Origin: Schlesneria paludicola DSM 18645
GTDB taxonomy: Bacteria; Planctomycetota; Planctomycetia; Planctomycetales; Planctomycetaceae
Length of the DNA stretch: 64,000 nt
Direction of reading: 5' to 3'
Assembly: GCA_945876035.1 (NCBI GenBank)
Contig: CAMCMU010000008.1
Coordinates: 59,311-123,310 of the forward strand
Below, piece by piece: positions 46,301-54,815 of this stretch. The position numbers and the translations under genes were made by a program. Numbering within the stretch: the stretch's first letter is position 1; each line of letters opens with the position of its first letter. The notes under the pieces were generated by a model that was not told the DNA's origin, searched no databases, and saw only the letters and a list, made by a program, of their open reading frames with translations.

Positions 46301-46357
46301 TGTGAGGCAGACGACGCAGACCACCTGCGTCGTGGATAATCGAAATCGACAAATCAT
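43310..46357 (-). CDS. Large secreted PSCyt1-DUF1549-DUF1553 protein (planctomycete cytochrome family)
   Basis: A 1015-residue exported protein. The signal peptide is about 1-30 (TTQVVCVVCLTNAFFMGVAANA). PSCyt1 carries CLQCH at 47-51 and is followed by GGLRLDTREFVLKGGDSG. DUF1549 (about 150-350) has a second motif, CAQCH at 328-332, with SHKFDPISHEDYYGMFAFLN. A beta-sandwich carbohydrate-binding-like region spans about 470-600 (QGLTGLQLEVLTHGDLPFRG). DUF1553 (about 720-990) includes VAVNRVWQALFGEGLVET, DLLDWLAVDFMEHGWSQKHLI and ALTGLNEVIFMEAAQAMA. I start at the ATG at 46357, which opens the signal peptide; a longer form from 46399 is possible. It is the first gene of the operon with DUF1501. 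Confidence 0.93.
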   Translation of the reverse strand: MICRFRLSTTQVVCVVCLTNAFFMGVAANAQPVDFQREVQSILAEHCLQCHGGDEASRQGGLRLDTREFVLKGGDSGIPAVVSGKSGMSEMIRRVTSHDPDQVMPPPKENKPLTGDQIETLTRWISQGANYSPHWAFVSPQKQPLPANGPAHPVDAFVASHLQLLQLRPSVPAKTSTLCRRLYLDLVGLCPTPDDVDAFEKQGMTVTIETLLKSERYGEKWARHWLDVARYSDTNGYEKDLKRDQWIWRDWVINSLNRDHPYDQFLIEQIAGDLLPGSTQEQMIATGFLRNSMINEEGAIIAEEFRTVEMFDRIDCLGKAVLGLSTQCAQCHSHKFDPISHEDYYGMFAFLNNSYEAQSWVYTAEQQQQIDKIHQSIQEIEGRIRSQHPHWKQELSDWEGHVIKHQVDWIPLEASELGSSSGVNHPTQLPDKSILMQGHVSGDIFIISEPNRQGLTGLQLEVLTHGDLPFRGPGRGVGGAWRITDLELSSQKPGSTDWEKIQLINASADFSESEQKEDKTVKGPVALLIDGVADTWWKADRGNGCRNQASVAVIQFPTPLDLPAGTKLKFALRTSGEEMLGRCRVSLTTAPAVVALPVDYSAILAMRIPPAERTPDQDASLFSAWRHTVSDIQPLNAEIDAEWKKYPSALTSVLHVTERRDEYVRPTYLLERGVWNQSGRMIQPRIPAAFHPMDTPSVPDRLAFARWLADKRSPLTARVAVNRVWQALFGEGLVETSEDFGTRAAVPEYLDLLDWLAVDFMEHGWSQKHLIRRIVTSSTYQQNSNVTPELKERDPHNRFLARGSRFRAEAEVVRDIALSASGLMTHKLGGAGIIPPVPQNVLEYNFSYPKYWKPAEGPDRYRRTVYGFRKRSMPDPVLSSFDAPSSDFSCARRIRSNTPMAALTGLNEVIFMEAAQAMALRILREGGSDDSLRANHAFRLCTSRLPNSVEREEVMALLKSRRKRLAEGWLDIREVATGDSTKLPQLPPDVTPQDAAAWTLVARVLLNLDETISKN

Positions 46358-46954
46358 GGCAGACACAATCCTAGGAGAGTTCAAATCCCGCTTTGGCATC
46401 GTCACCGGATTGCCAAACTGCCGGACGGCACGACTTTCCACATGCGGGGATCGTACCCCAGTCGACCAACGTGGCACAACCAATTCCTCGGGTTTTCGGT
46501 GCCGCATCAATCCCGCATGGCCTGCGGAAGGAATTCCCTCAGCCCGATCGATCTCAAAGGTACCAAAAAACGTGTGCTGCTCGGTGTGGAATGGCTCGGG
46601 ACTCTCGCGAGCATCGGATTCAAGTGATGCGTTATCGAGCGGGACGATTGCCACGATTGAGTGAGACACCGTGAGCGGATGATAATCTCTTCGAATCTTC
46701 CCGCAACGTCCGGCCCGGCGAGGCATGAACAAGCAGCGGAGTTGGCACGAACCCCACGGATTCCGCAGTCAATCCATTACCTTATCCGTTCTGCGGTGGA
46801 AGAGCCCATAAAATCCGCTCCGACGGAAATGGGGTTGACTCTCGTGAAGCACGACCTTCGACCCAAGTGGTTGGAAAGGTTATGAGACGTGCCTGCAAAC
46901 AGGGGTTTCACATGTTTGTAGGCACGCCAAATTCAAAAATGCCATCGCGGACGA
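46358..46954. other. Interval between DUF1559 and the DUF1549/DUF1501 operon
   Basis: No gene is supported. The PSD1 frame stays open upstream to 46732, but that part is not signal-peptide-like. A strong hairpin (46888-46926) lies near the DUF1559 end. The operon promoter is expected here, but I cannot point to clear hexamers. Confidence 0.45.
46888..46926 (-). terminator. 14-bp hairpin downstream of the DUF1559 gene
   Basis: cgtgcctgcaaaca (46888-46901) pairs with tgtttgtaggcacg (46913-46926), with one G-T wobble and an 11-base loop, 29 bp beyond the DUF1559 stop. No long T-run follows, so termination strength is uncertain. Confidence 0.6.
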
Positions 46955-48028
46955 TCAGTAGCCGCCCCCCCACAGACCCGAAGTCTGATTGGTTGTACCG
47001 CCGAATATCTCGGCCCCTGTTTTCGTTGCTAGGGCGAACCATGTTTCGCTGTCAATGTTGTCGCTGTTCCAGCGGACGCTGCTGTCACAGTAGAGCACCA
47101 TCACTCCGCCCGTATGCCGACTTCTCGCCGCGGTCAGCCCACAATTGTGAGATTTATTGCCGCAATCAAAACTCTGCGAGTTCGGCGTCAAGGCATGGTT
47201 GTAAAGCGTATCGCCGAAATGCCCATTCATCCACCGCGCGCCGCGAATACCAGACCAGAACCCTGTGGCTCCCACGACGCAATTTGTGGGACTGGTATCC
47301 GTTCCGGTGATCGTATCGTTCTGACTCGCGGTCAGTGTCAGTACTTGTTGGTCTGGCTTGATCGGAGTGGTTGTCGCCGCAATCGACGGAGCGGTGCTGG
47401 ATCCACTCCCACCGCTGTATCCCATCCCCAGGGTTTGCTCACTGAAGGCGACGGTGTTCGACATCCCGTCGAGGACATCGCGAAATCTGACGATCCCCAA
47501 CAACTTCAGGTCCATCATCACGCCATCGCCTTTGCGAATGTAACGCGTCGTAGCCGTTTTGCCGCTTCCCGTGCAAGCAACATAGTTTGTCGGTGCGTAT
47601 GTGTTCCCGAAAAATTTCCCGCTATCACTGGGGCAAAGATACGTGGGGATGATCGTCATCGCCGCGATCGTATTCGTGGCGAAAGGCGAGACGGGAGGCT
47701 CAGGAAATGAACCGGGAGCGGTGTTGAAGTCGATCAGATTGTAAAGACTTCCCTTGTCCAGATAGGGCAGGATTGCGGCGTGGGTCGAGAAAACCATCGG
47801 ATAGCCCACCCGACCCGGCGGAAAGCTTCCGTGCGTCGATTCGTAGTTATGAATCGCTAATCCGATCTGCTTGAGGTTGTTGCTACAGTGCGTCCGCCTC
47901 GCGGCTTCCCGAGCGCGTTGAATCGCTGGTAAAAGCAATGAAATCAAAACCGCGATGATGGCGATCACGACGAGTAATTCAATCAGAGTAAAGCCGCGCT
48001 GACGGACTCGTTGAATGGATGCTGACAT
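46955..48028 (-). CDS. DUF1559 pseudopilin-like protein with prepilin signal
   Basis: A 357-residue protein with a type IV prepilin/pseudopilin N-terminus, [20 protein letters not shown], where prepilin peptidase cuts after Gly and leaves Phe. It continues [20 protein letters not shown] with the DUF1559 pattern. The C-terminal half has the family block [20 protein letters not shown]; the usual CDGS reads CDSS here. Such proteins are strongly expanded in planctomycetes and are thought to sit on a type II or type IV pilus-like machine, but no pilus assembly gene is in the window. AAAGG lies upstream of the ATG. It is a lone gene on the minus strand, preceded by a 21-bp tandem duplication. Confidence 0.93.
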   Translation of the reverse strand: MSASIQRVRQRGFTLIELLVVIAIIAVLISLLLPAIQRAREAARRTHCSNNLKQIGLAIHNYESTHGSFPPGRVGYPMVFSTHAAILPYLDKGSLYNLIDFNTAPGSFPEPPVSPFATNTIAAMTIIPTYLCPSDSGKFFGNTYAPTNYVACTGSGKTATTRYIRKGDGVMMDLKLLGIVRFRDVLDGMSNTVAFSEQTLGMGYSGGSGSSTAPSIAATTTPIKPDQQVLTLTASQNDTITGTDTSPTNCVVGATGFWSGIRGARWMNGHFGDTLYNHALTPNSQSFDCGNKSHNCGLTAARSRHTGGVMVLYCDSSVRWNSDNIDSETWFALATKTGAEIFGGTTNQTSGLWGGGY

Positions 48029-48350
48029 GAGCTACCTTTGAAGTATTTAAATTGTGCCGAATAAACAATGCGGTGTGCCGAATAAACAATGCGGGCCGTG
48101 AAGACCGGCGGACCATTTCGCCTGTCCGGAGGATTGCCCCGTCGTTGGTGGTGGTGCGTCGAGTTGACCCGACCGGCGGCTGGATTGTTGAGCGTTCGTG
48201 TTGTGCGGGAAGACATCCGTTCCTCGAACGAAGACCCACACGACTCGTGGTACTTGAGAACCTGTTTCGTCGCTGTGAGAGCGAACGCTTCGGAGAGTGG
48301 CTTCAGTCGCATCCCCGCACGGGCGGTTCACTCTGTCCGAGACAACCAAA
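48029..48350. other. Upstream region of the DUF1559 gene
   Basis: No gene is seen in these 322 bases. The most visible element is the 21-bp tandem duplication at 48053-48094, starting 25 bp upstream of the DUF1559 start codon. Confidence 0.5.
48053..48094. repeat. Perfect 21-bp tandem duplication
   Basis: A 21-base unit starting tgtgccgaataaacaatgcg occupies 48053-48073 and recurs exactly at 48074-48094. It lies directly upstream of the DUF1559 ribosome site, in the leader or promoter position. Confidence 0.95.
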
Positions 48351-48980
48351 TCAGGCGACGCATGCCCATTTCGGAGGCGGAATATCGGGTCGAGACCGTT
48401 GGCCGTAAGAGGATTCCTCATCGGTGAAAAACGGATCCGACGGTAGGCAAAGTGTATTGAATGACGTCATTTGAACGCAAATCCGATGCTCCACAGAACT
48501 GAGGAGCATCGGCAAATCAGTCGGCCCGCATCCACAGACCGGATTCCAAGTGAGGACATTTTCGGGACGGGCGGCGTCGGTCTTGCCGTACCCGGTCTTC
48601 GAACGAGATTTAGTCTTTGAACAACATTGACGAGGCACGCTCGAGGAATCAGGAACGGGGACCGAAGCTGTGGATCGAACTGCGATACGCGTGCTCCCTT
48701 GATGGCCAGTGGAACAACAACTCTTGGCGGCAACTCCCCCGAATCTCTTCTTGCAGCAACAGCGACCGGATTGTTGGGCATTCGTTGAACAACGGCACCC
48801 AGCGGTTGACGCGAACTCCGATCGAGTCCACGTCGTCCACGCGCCGGTGGGAATACCGAGTGTCGATCCAAAGCAGGCGAGCAGAACGAGCCGTTCTCCC
48901 AGCCCCGAAAAACAACCCGTGTCACGCGGTTGTCGACGCACCCGAATCGATCTTTGAGGAATGTACCGTAACGGCCACAT
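48351..48980 (-). CDS. Cysteine-rich protein of unknown function
   Basis: A possible 209-residue protein with about 16 Cys, many in pairs or triplets: GCRCST, SGRCCCKKR, AKSCCST, RQCCSKTKS and PVCGCGP. A hydrophobic stretch (ERLVLLACFGSTLGIPTG) lies near residue 30 and could be a signal or membrane anchor. GAGG sits 7 bases before the ATG at 48980, which favours that start over the ATG two codons earlier. The concentration of CC motifs in one frame, separated by Ser/Gly/Lys spacers, argues that the frame is coded. Metal (copper or zinc) binding is a reasonable guess, but no named family is recognised. It is on the same strand as DUF1559, 322 bp upstream. Confidence 0.5.
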   Translation of the reverse strand: MWPLRYIPQRSIRVRRQPRDTGCFSGLGERLVLLACFGSTLGIPTGAWTTWTRSEFASTAGCRCSTNAQQSGRCCCKKRFGGVAAKSCCSTGHQGSTRIAVRSTASVPVPDSSSVPRQCCSKTKSRSKTGYGKTDAARPENVLTWNPVCGCGPTDLPMLLSSVEHRICVQMTSFNTLCLPSDPFFTDEESSYGQRSRPDIPPPKWACVA

Positions 48981-49233
48981 CGGCATGCCTCAGGAAAAAC
49001 ACTGGGCGGAAGTGATGAGGTTGTGATACATCGCCGCAAAATCTAGGACAAGGATCGGCCGTCGATTTCCCGGTTTTCGGAAACGGTCTCGTGAGGTATC
49101 ACCACCTTCTGAAAAAAGAATGAAGGGCGGGCAAGACTTTCACGGTACCTGAAGGGACGGGAGGCTCGCGTCACACTCCGCAACACCAAGACGATCGCCC
49201 ACGCTTTTTCACCCGCCGGTGAAAGGCCTTGCG

Positions 49234-52200
49234 TCAGTTGTTGTCCGGACTCGGCGTTGCATCAGGCGCAGTCTGCGTTGCGGAATGATCGCGTGGCCGC
49301 AGTTTCACACGCAGGCTATACGATTTGAGCTCGATCGACGGTTCGTTCGGATTGAGTTCGAGGCTGTGGAATCCTGACTGGGCATTGGGATTTGTCGAAT
49401 CGTGCAAAACGGTGCCCGATTCCTTGTGAATGGCCTGCACCGACATCATCGCGTGATGGATCTTTCCTTTTCTTCGTTTCTGCTCAGAACTGCGTGAGAC
49501 AAACAGCAGCACCGGCAACGAGCGGAACCGTTCCACAATCAGGTTTTGATGTTGCAATTCACGGCTCCAAATCAGTCCGCCGTCAGATCGGTTCCAAGCA
49601 GAAACGCTGCCATGTGCCGGAATCGACTGCAACGTTTCACCGAAATGGTGGATGTGCCGCTCTGTGTCCAATTTGTTCGCGACAAAATAAATTTTGTCGC
49701 CATCGGTCAATGCATACTTGTGATCCCGATGACCGGACAGTGCGTTCGTGGGGAGCGTTGCCAGCATCGAACGATGACCGGTAACGATCTCGATCCGCTC
49801 CGCCTTGCCCTCCCGTGAGACAATGAGCAGTTCTTCTCCGTCCAGCAACGAAACGAACGTTCCCAGCGGGAACTCGAATTTCCACCGTTCCGCCTGAGTC
49901 AGTGGGTTGACGAGTCGCAGCACGGTCTTCGACGGGCGTTGGGACGATCCCCCCTGTTCCAAGACCACGAACGCATCGCCGGAAGTTGTCAACGTATTGG
50001 TCAGCAGCGTACGAAGCCCCTCAATGACCAGCGGCTGACCATCAAGGGCTCGAAACGCCCAAGCCGTGTCGGTGTCTGGCGTCAGAATGAAAATCGCATC
50101 GCGATGTCCGACGACCTGTGAGTATTGAGGCAATCCCTCTCGTCGCCACATTTCCTCGCCATTGGATGGGTCGAGGACCGAGATCGAACGACGTCCATAA
50201 ACACACAGATACCCAGGCTGCACGATCGCTAAGCGACCGGTGAAATGAGCGGACTGCAGCAGCGGTAATTGATGACCGGTGTCGCGACTGGCTTCCGCCA
50301 TTGGTTGGGGTTGCGGACGGGTGACATGTCGCCAAGACGGACCACCGTCGCCTGTTTCATCCAGCGTCTTGGACCACAAGTGCCGTCCTTCAATGGGTGA
50401 ATAGACATGCAACACGTCGCGGTTCACAATCACGATCTGATGGCCCAGAAAGTCAACTGAACAGAGTGTCTCATTCAGATTGTGTCGGCTTCCGCGCAGG
50501 GGTGCGAAGGAGACATAGGACCCATCGGCCAAAGACTCCAAAACCAAACGCTGCTCCTGCTCCTGCGAATGAATTTCGACAGACAATGAGTCATAGTACG
50601 GTAATCGAAGGGAGGGGGAAACGTCTTGAGCGGGTGACGCAAAATGCTGTGAGGCCGCGCCCTGTTGGACTATTTCCAAGGGTTGATTTCCCCAAGCCGA
50701 CAAGCGACGTGAGTCCTGCAAGCCCGTTTTCCCTGCGGTGCGTCGCTGCTGCACGAACTCGGCGACCGTTCGGCCATCACCCAATGAGACATCGGAGAAA
50801 TCGGTGGAGAGTTTCTGAATGTAGTAGGCGGCATCTGACGGCAGTTGAAATTGTTCCATCAATCTCGCCAGTCGTTCGACGGCCCGCGCTGCGACCGTAC
50901 GATCGGAACATCCGGCCAGACTTAATAACTCGATTTGAGCTGCTCCAAAGTGGCCGCTGGCCGCGAGGTCATCCACAAGCACTTCTCGAAGCTTGGTGGC
51001 TGCCGGGTGAAATGCCAGCAACTTCGCCGTTATGGAAGTGGCGGATCCCCTCGGCGGCGTCACCGCTGTCGGTTCTTGGGGTATGCCTGTTTTCAGCGTT
51101 TCCGCGACGAGACTCTCAACCGTCGAGTCGATCTTCGCCCGCTGATCACCTGTCGCCGTTGACCAAATATTCCACAGCCGACCAGAGATCCACGGAGCGC
51201 GCTGGGTCGACACGAGCATATCGTCCGTACGAGTCATCTCGGATCCTGTTCCGGCAGCCGATCTCTCCGTGCCGATATCATTCATGACTAACAACGCATG
51301 GAATGCGTCTGACGATCGTCCTTCGATAACGAATTTCTCGGCGATCAGTTCGCGGTGAAGTTGTCTTTCTGTCGCGGTGACAGCGAGACGCTCGAGCTCC
51401 GCCATCTCGTCGCTCCGAGCTTGAGGGTCGAGACGAATGACGGTTGCCAGCGATTCCACAAGAGCCGCATGATGCCGAATCTTCTCGCTCTCAGTCAGCT
51501 TCGTGACGTCGATCGCACGCAACAAGGGGAGCGCCGATGAATGCGCTCCGTCGAGTTCCTGAAGTTCGGACTCATGCAACAACGCCCAAGCGTCGGTTGG
51601 ATTGAGAGCCTGGCGACGTCGAATCTCTGAGAGAGTTGCTTCACGCTGATCAAATCCGACCAGCCCTTGTGGCCCGAGTGCAACCAGTTTTCCCTTGTGC
51701 ATCGCCAGATTACCGAGAGCCTGGAATCGGTCGGAAGCCTGTTTTCGATGGAGCATCTTGCCCGCTTTGATATCGAGAACAACCATCTCTCCCGTACTGA
51801 CGGGCTGGTAGAAGAGGTTCTCCACAACGAGTCCTCTTCCCGAAGGTCGGCCGACGTCTCTCAGGGATGCCGTCCAGATCTGCCTGCCGGTAGTGAGTGC
51901 GAACGCTCCGATCTCAGTTTGACCGACGAGGAGGACTTGTTCATCGAAAACTCCCGCTAGATACAGCCACGTTTCCTTCGGTTTTTCCCACAGTAATCGA
52001 CCATCTAAGACGTTGAGTGCTAGGATTACAGGTTCCTCGGGGGGAGTGAACACCACCACGCCAGCGGTGATCATCGGTGCGGACGGCGGCCACTGGGAAC
52101 TGAGGTTCCGCTGTGAGACGAGCTGTGTCCCGGGGTCGCGTTCCTGTTTTGTGCTGGCAGATTGATAGCGATGAGCCCACATCACCGATTGCCTCAATCG

Positions 52201-54159
52201 ATCCACTGCGACCAGCCACCCGACGGTTGTCGGGCACACGACAATTCCGCCTTCAGATCCCACCTGAGCGAGATACCAGCGGCGACCAATGTCCTTTTCA
52301 ATTTTGGTGTCAGAGTAGGCAATGAGTTGTGACCACAGAGGAACTCCAGTGGTCCGATCCAGTGTCCACAGACGAATTTCGTCCCCCTTCTCGGCCACGA
52401 CGAGCAATTCGTCGTGATCGATGGTCGGGACACCATGAAAATAGGAGCCCGACATCGGCAGGCTATAGGCCTCCTGCGATTCGGCTCCACCGATGCTCCA
52501 TAACGGTCGCCCCGAACGAAGGTCGTAAGAGGCAATCTGGTTTGTCCTCCACGGGACGCCATACGAATCCAGAACCGCATTCTCTCCGTCCCAGCCCCAG
52601 TGATGCCCCGGCTGTGTCCCCGAGAGAACTCCGTGATTCTCAATCATAAAAACCTGTCTTCCATCACTGCTGATGAGATTTGTTGTCCCGTCTCGAAAAA
52701 GCAGGCTTGTGAGAGGGTGATACTCAGCCGTCTGACCGAGAACATCATCCGTGATCGGCGGAACCCGCTTCTGCGGACCTCGCCAATCGTCGCCAGGCTC
52801 AATTTGCTGAGGTGCAAGTCCACCGATGATTTGTTCGGGCGAGATTCCTTCAATGCTCTCCCAATGTGTCTTGCCGGTTTCAATATCAACGGCACGAACT
52901 CCCCGAAGGTCACGGTAGAGGACATGGCCCTCGACGACCAAAGGCATCGACGTCAAAAGAGGCGTTTCGTCTTGGTCGAGTAAATCTTGGAGCAACCCCG
53001 TCACTTGCCGATTCACAGTTGGACTCGTCGTCATCGGAACGGACCAGATCGGTGACAGCAATGGATCGCCGCCGATGGACTTTCCGACTCGAGCGGCAGT
53101 GCCATGAAGTTGACGCCAGTCCGACAAGGACGGGACGCTGCGTTGACGACTGGGCGACAGACGGTTCAGCCACGTCGCCGGGTCAACGGGTCCGGTGCCG
53201 ATCATCACCGGCTTCCAAGCACCGCCTTTTGGGGACGCAATCATTGCGAGACTCGCTTTTTCGTGACCAGCGTTCCGAAAAGCAAACGCCGCTTTGAGAC
53301 GCCATGCACCGTTGTTGGTCACGTCCGCAGAGGCTTCCAAGAGCTCCGTAAACCACGCTGCCGCCAAACCGAATTCACTGCGATCAAGGTGCATACTGCC
53401 AAGATAATTCGCCGCTTCGTGACCTGCCGGTGTGTGGAAAAAACGAGTGGCAATGGTCACATAGTCAGCAACACGACCGGTTCCCTTTGCGCTCGCCAAC
53501 ATCCGCTGAGACAGTCCGGAATACTGCGCCCGATAATCGTTCAACAACTCGCTCGATGCCGATCCAAGGAGCTTTTTTGCAGAACGCCGAACAGACTGCC
53601 AGTGACCGTCCGGCAATCGGTGCAGTGAATCCTCGGGAAGGTCGAGCAATCGCTGCAACAGTTCCCCCGAAGCCTTCCAATCCTTGCGTTGGATGGCCGT
53701 TTCCGCCGTCCGCAGCATTTGCTCCACTTTCATGTCGCGCGGTGCACGACTGTCGATGACGTCGTGTTCACTCGAACGGCTGTGGTCTGTGTTGCCCGGG
53801 TTTTCGTTCGCTCGTAGGGCACCCCGCCTAGGTTGAAACCATCCCTGAATCCACTTTCGTAGCGGCTCAGGGTCGACGCGCGGTTCTTGTTGATTGTCGG
53901 GTTTGGCCGGTGCTGGCTCCGCTTGCGGTGTGTTCTTCGCGTCGTTAACAGCCGTGCTCTCCGAGGGATTGGCGTCGCCGACTTGAATTAGAATGGCGCT
54001 GCTGAACTCGGTGGAAAACATCAGCAAAAATGGACAGCCTGCGACGGCGGATCCACGTCCCAATACGTGCCACACGAGGTTCATCAACAGCGTGAATCGA
54101 CAACAGGAGTTGAATGAAAAACCGAATCTCTCACGGCGATACCGACGATTTTCAGTCAT
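49234..54159 (-). CDS. Very large secreted PQQ-like beta-propeller protein
   Basis: A 1641-residue protein. The N-terminus has a hydrophobic segment at about 15-55 (LLMNLVWHVLGRGSAVAGCP). A helical TPR-like region at about 130-330 (MLRTAETAIQRKDWKASGEL, EAANYLGSMHLDRSEFGLAA) is followed by a first propeller at about 400-870 with blades such as VRAVDIETGKTHWES, WTLDRTTGVPLWSQ and LALNVLDGRLLWEKP. A second helical solenoid lies at about 870-1230, and a second propeller at about 1260-1620 (VYSPIEGRHLWSK, VLDPSNGEEMWRREG, AWNRSDGGLIWSREL). GAGGGACAG upstream supports the ATG at 54159. The two-propeller, two-solenoid plan suggests a scaffold at the cell envelope; no enzyme motif is seen. Divergent from rplY. 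Confidence 0.88.
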   Translation of the reverse strand: MTENRRYRRERFGFSFNSCCRFTLLMNLVWHVLGRGSAVAGCPFLLMFSTEFSSAILIQVGDANPSESTAVNDAKNTPQAEPAPAKPDNQQEPRVDPEPLRKWIQGWFQPRRGALRANENPGNTDHSRSSEHDVIDSRAPRDMKVEQMLRTAETAIQRKDWKASGELLQRLLDLPEDSLHRLPDGHWQSVRRSAKKLLGSASSELLNDYRAQYSGLSQRMLASAKGTGRVADYVTIATRFFHTPAGHEAANYLGSMHLDRSEFGLAAAWFTELLEASADVTNNGAWRLKAAFAFRNAGHEKASLAMIASPKGGAWKPVMIGTGPVDPATWLNRLSPSRQRSVPSLSDWRQLHGTAARVGKSIGGDPLLSPIWSVPMTTSPTVNRQVTGLLQDLLDQDETPLLTSMPLVVEGHVLYRDLRGVRAVDIETGKTHWESIEGISPEQIIGGLAPQQIEPGDDWRGPQKRVPPITDDVLGQTAEYHPLTSLLFRDGTTNLISSDGRQVFMIENHGVLSGTQPGHHWGWDGENAVLDSYGVPWRTNQIASYDLRSGRPLWSIGGAESQEAYSLPMSGSYFHGVPTIDHDELLVVAEKGDEIRLWTLDRTTGVPLWSQLIAYSDTKIEKDIGRRWYLAQVGSEGGIVVCPTTVGWLVAVDRLRQSVMWAHRYQSASTKQERDPGTQLVSQRNLSSQWPPSAPMITAGVVVFTPPEEPVILALNVLDGRLLWEKPKETWLYLAGVFDEQVLLVGQTEIGAFALTTGRQIWTASLRDVGRPSGRGLVVENLFYQPVSTGEMVVLDIKAGKMLHRKQASDRFQALGNLAMHKGKLVALGPQGLVGFDQREATLSEIRRRQALNPTDAWALLHESELQELDGAHSSALPLLRAIDVTKLTESEKIRHHAALVESLATVIRLDPQARSDEMAELERLAVTATERQLHRELIAEKFVIEGRSSDAFHALLVMNDIGTERSAAGTGSEMTRTDDMLVSTQRAPWISGRLWNIWSTATGDQRAKIDSTVESLVAETLKTGIPQEPTAVTPPRGSATSITAKLLAFHPAATKLREVLVDDLAASGHFGAAQIELLSLAGCSDRTVAARAVERLARLMEQFQLPSDAAYYIQKLSTDFSDVSLGDGRTVAEFVQQRRTAGKTGLQDSRRLSAWGNQPLEIVQQGAASQHFASPAQDVSPSLRLPYYDSLSVEIHSQEQEQRLVLESLADGSYVSFAPLRGSRHNLNETLCSVDFLGHQIVIVNRDVLHVYSPIEGRHLWSKTLDETGDGGPSWRHVTRPQPQPMAEASRDTGHQLPLLQSAHFTGRLAIVQPGYLCVYGRRSISVLDPSNGEEMWRREGLPQYSQVVGHRDAIFILTPDTDTAWAFRALDGQPLVIEGLRTLLTNTLTTSGDAFVVLEQGGSSQRPSKTVLRLVNPLTQAERWKFEFPLGTFVSLLDGEELLIVSREGKAERIEIVTGHRSMLATLPTNALSGHRDHKYALTDGDKIYFVANKLDTERHIHHFGETLQSIPAHGSVSAWNRSDGGLIWSRELQHQNLIVERFRSLPVLLFVSRSSEQKRRKGKIHHAMMSVQAIHKESGTVLHDSTNPNAQSGFHSLELNPNEPSIELKSYSLRVKLRPRDHSATQTAPDATPSPDNN

Positions 54160-54815
54160 CCGACTGTCCCTCAATGGGTCTTGCAGGCCTCGAAATCCGA
54201 CTCGGCATGACAACAGGGAGTTATCGAAGTCCCCGCAGCGACGAACACCGATCATCCGTCACTCGCGGAATTATTGACAAATCCACGCCACAGGTCGAGT
54301 CCAGCCCCGACGCACGCAGCCACGTGCCTATTTGAAGAAAGCTCAGAAATTCGGTCAACTTTCTCGGAACGACGGATCACTTCGTCCGTACACAACACCC
54401 CCCCCCTGTGGTTCTCCGAATTTTCGGATGTTATCACGGGGATCTTCAGTCTATCGGCACGCCTCGGTGACACGAAATGCAATAAATCAGCGGATGGTTT
54501 CGTCGGGCTCGCTCCTCGCTCACCCAATCGACCGTAGCCTTCTTAATGAAATCGCCGATTTTATCAAGAATAACCCAAACTGCCCGCAGGCCGAGTTCCG
54601 TTAGGGACTCTTCACGTCAGCGGATGGCTATGTTTTTGACTTTCTGTTGTTGGACAGACCGATTCGTTGCAGGCTCCTGCGTGCATCGCTACACTGATGG
54701 GTCTTAATATTAATGCTTGGATTTGCGGTGGATGATATGAGCGGCTATGGTTCGACTCGTGTCCAACGAGCCGGGCCGTTTTTGAATATTTGCAACTCGA
54801 AAGGCGAAGAGCGTC
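54160..54815. other. Divergent control region between the PQQ giant and rplY
   Basis: These 656 bases hold no supported gene. They must carry promoters for both directions. A weak promoter-like pair lies at 54667-54695. A short hairpin (ctcgt gtcca acgag) followed by a GC-rich segment and five Ts occurs at about 54757-54783 and could be an attenuator before rplY. Confidence 0.45.
54667..54695 (+). promoter_or_regulatory. Weak promoter-like pair upstream of rplY
   Basis: TTGCAG (54667-54672) and TACACT (54690-54695) are spaced by 17 bp; they match consensus in 3 and 4 of 6 positions. Position about 120 bp before rplY is reasonable, but the match is modest. Confidence 0.22.

Noticed and set aside
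46358-46732. N-terminal extension of the PSD1-type protein to 46732
   Set aside because: It precedes a clear signal peptide, is polar and Arg/Pro-rich, and would bury the export signal.
50397-51287. 296-codon plus-strand frame inside the giant PQQ gene
   Set aside because: Arg/Pro/Ser-rich composition typical of the antisense of GC-rich coding DNA; the minus-strand propeller sequence is continuous through it.
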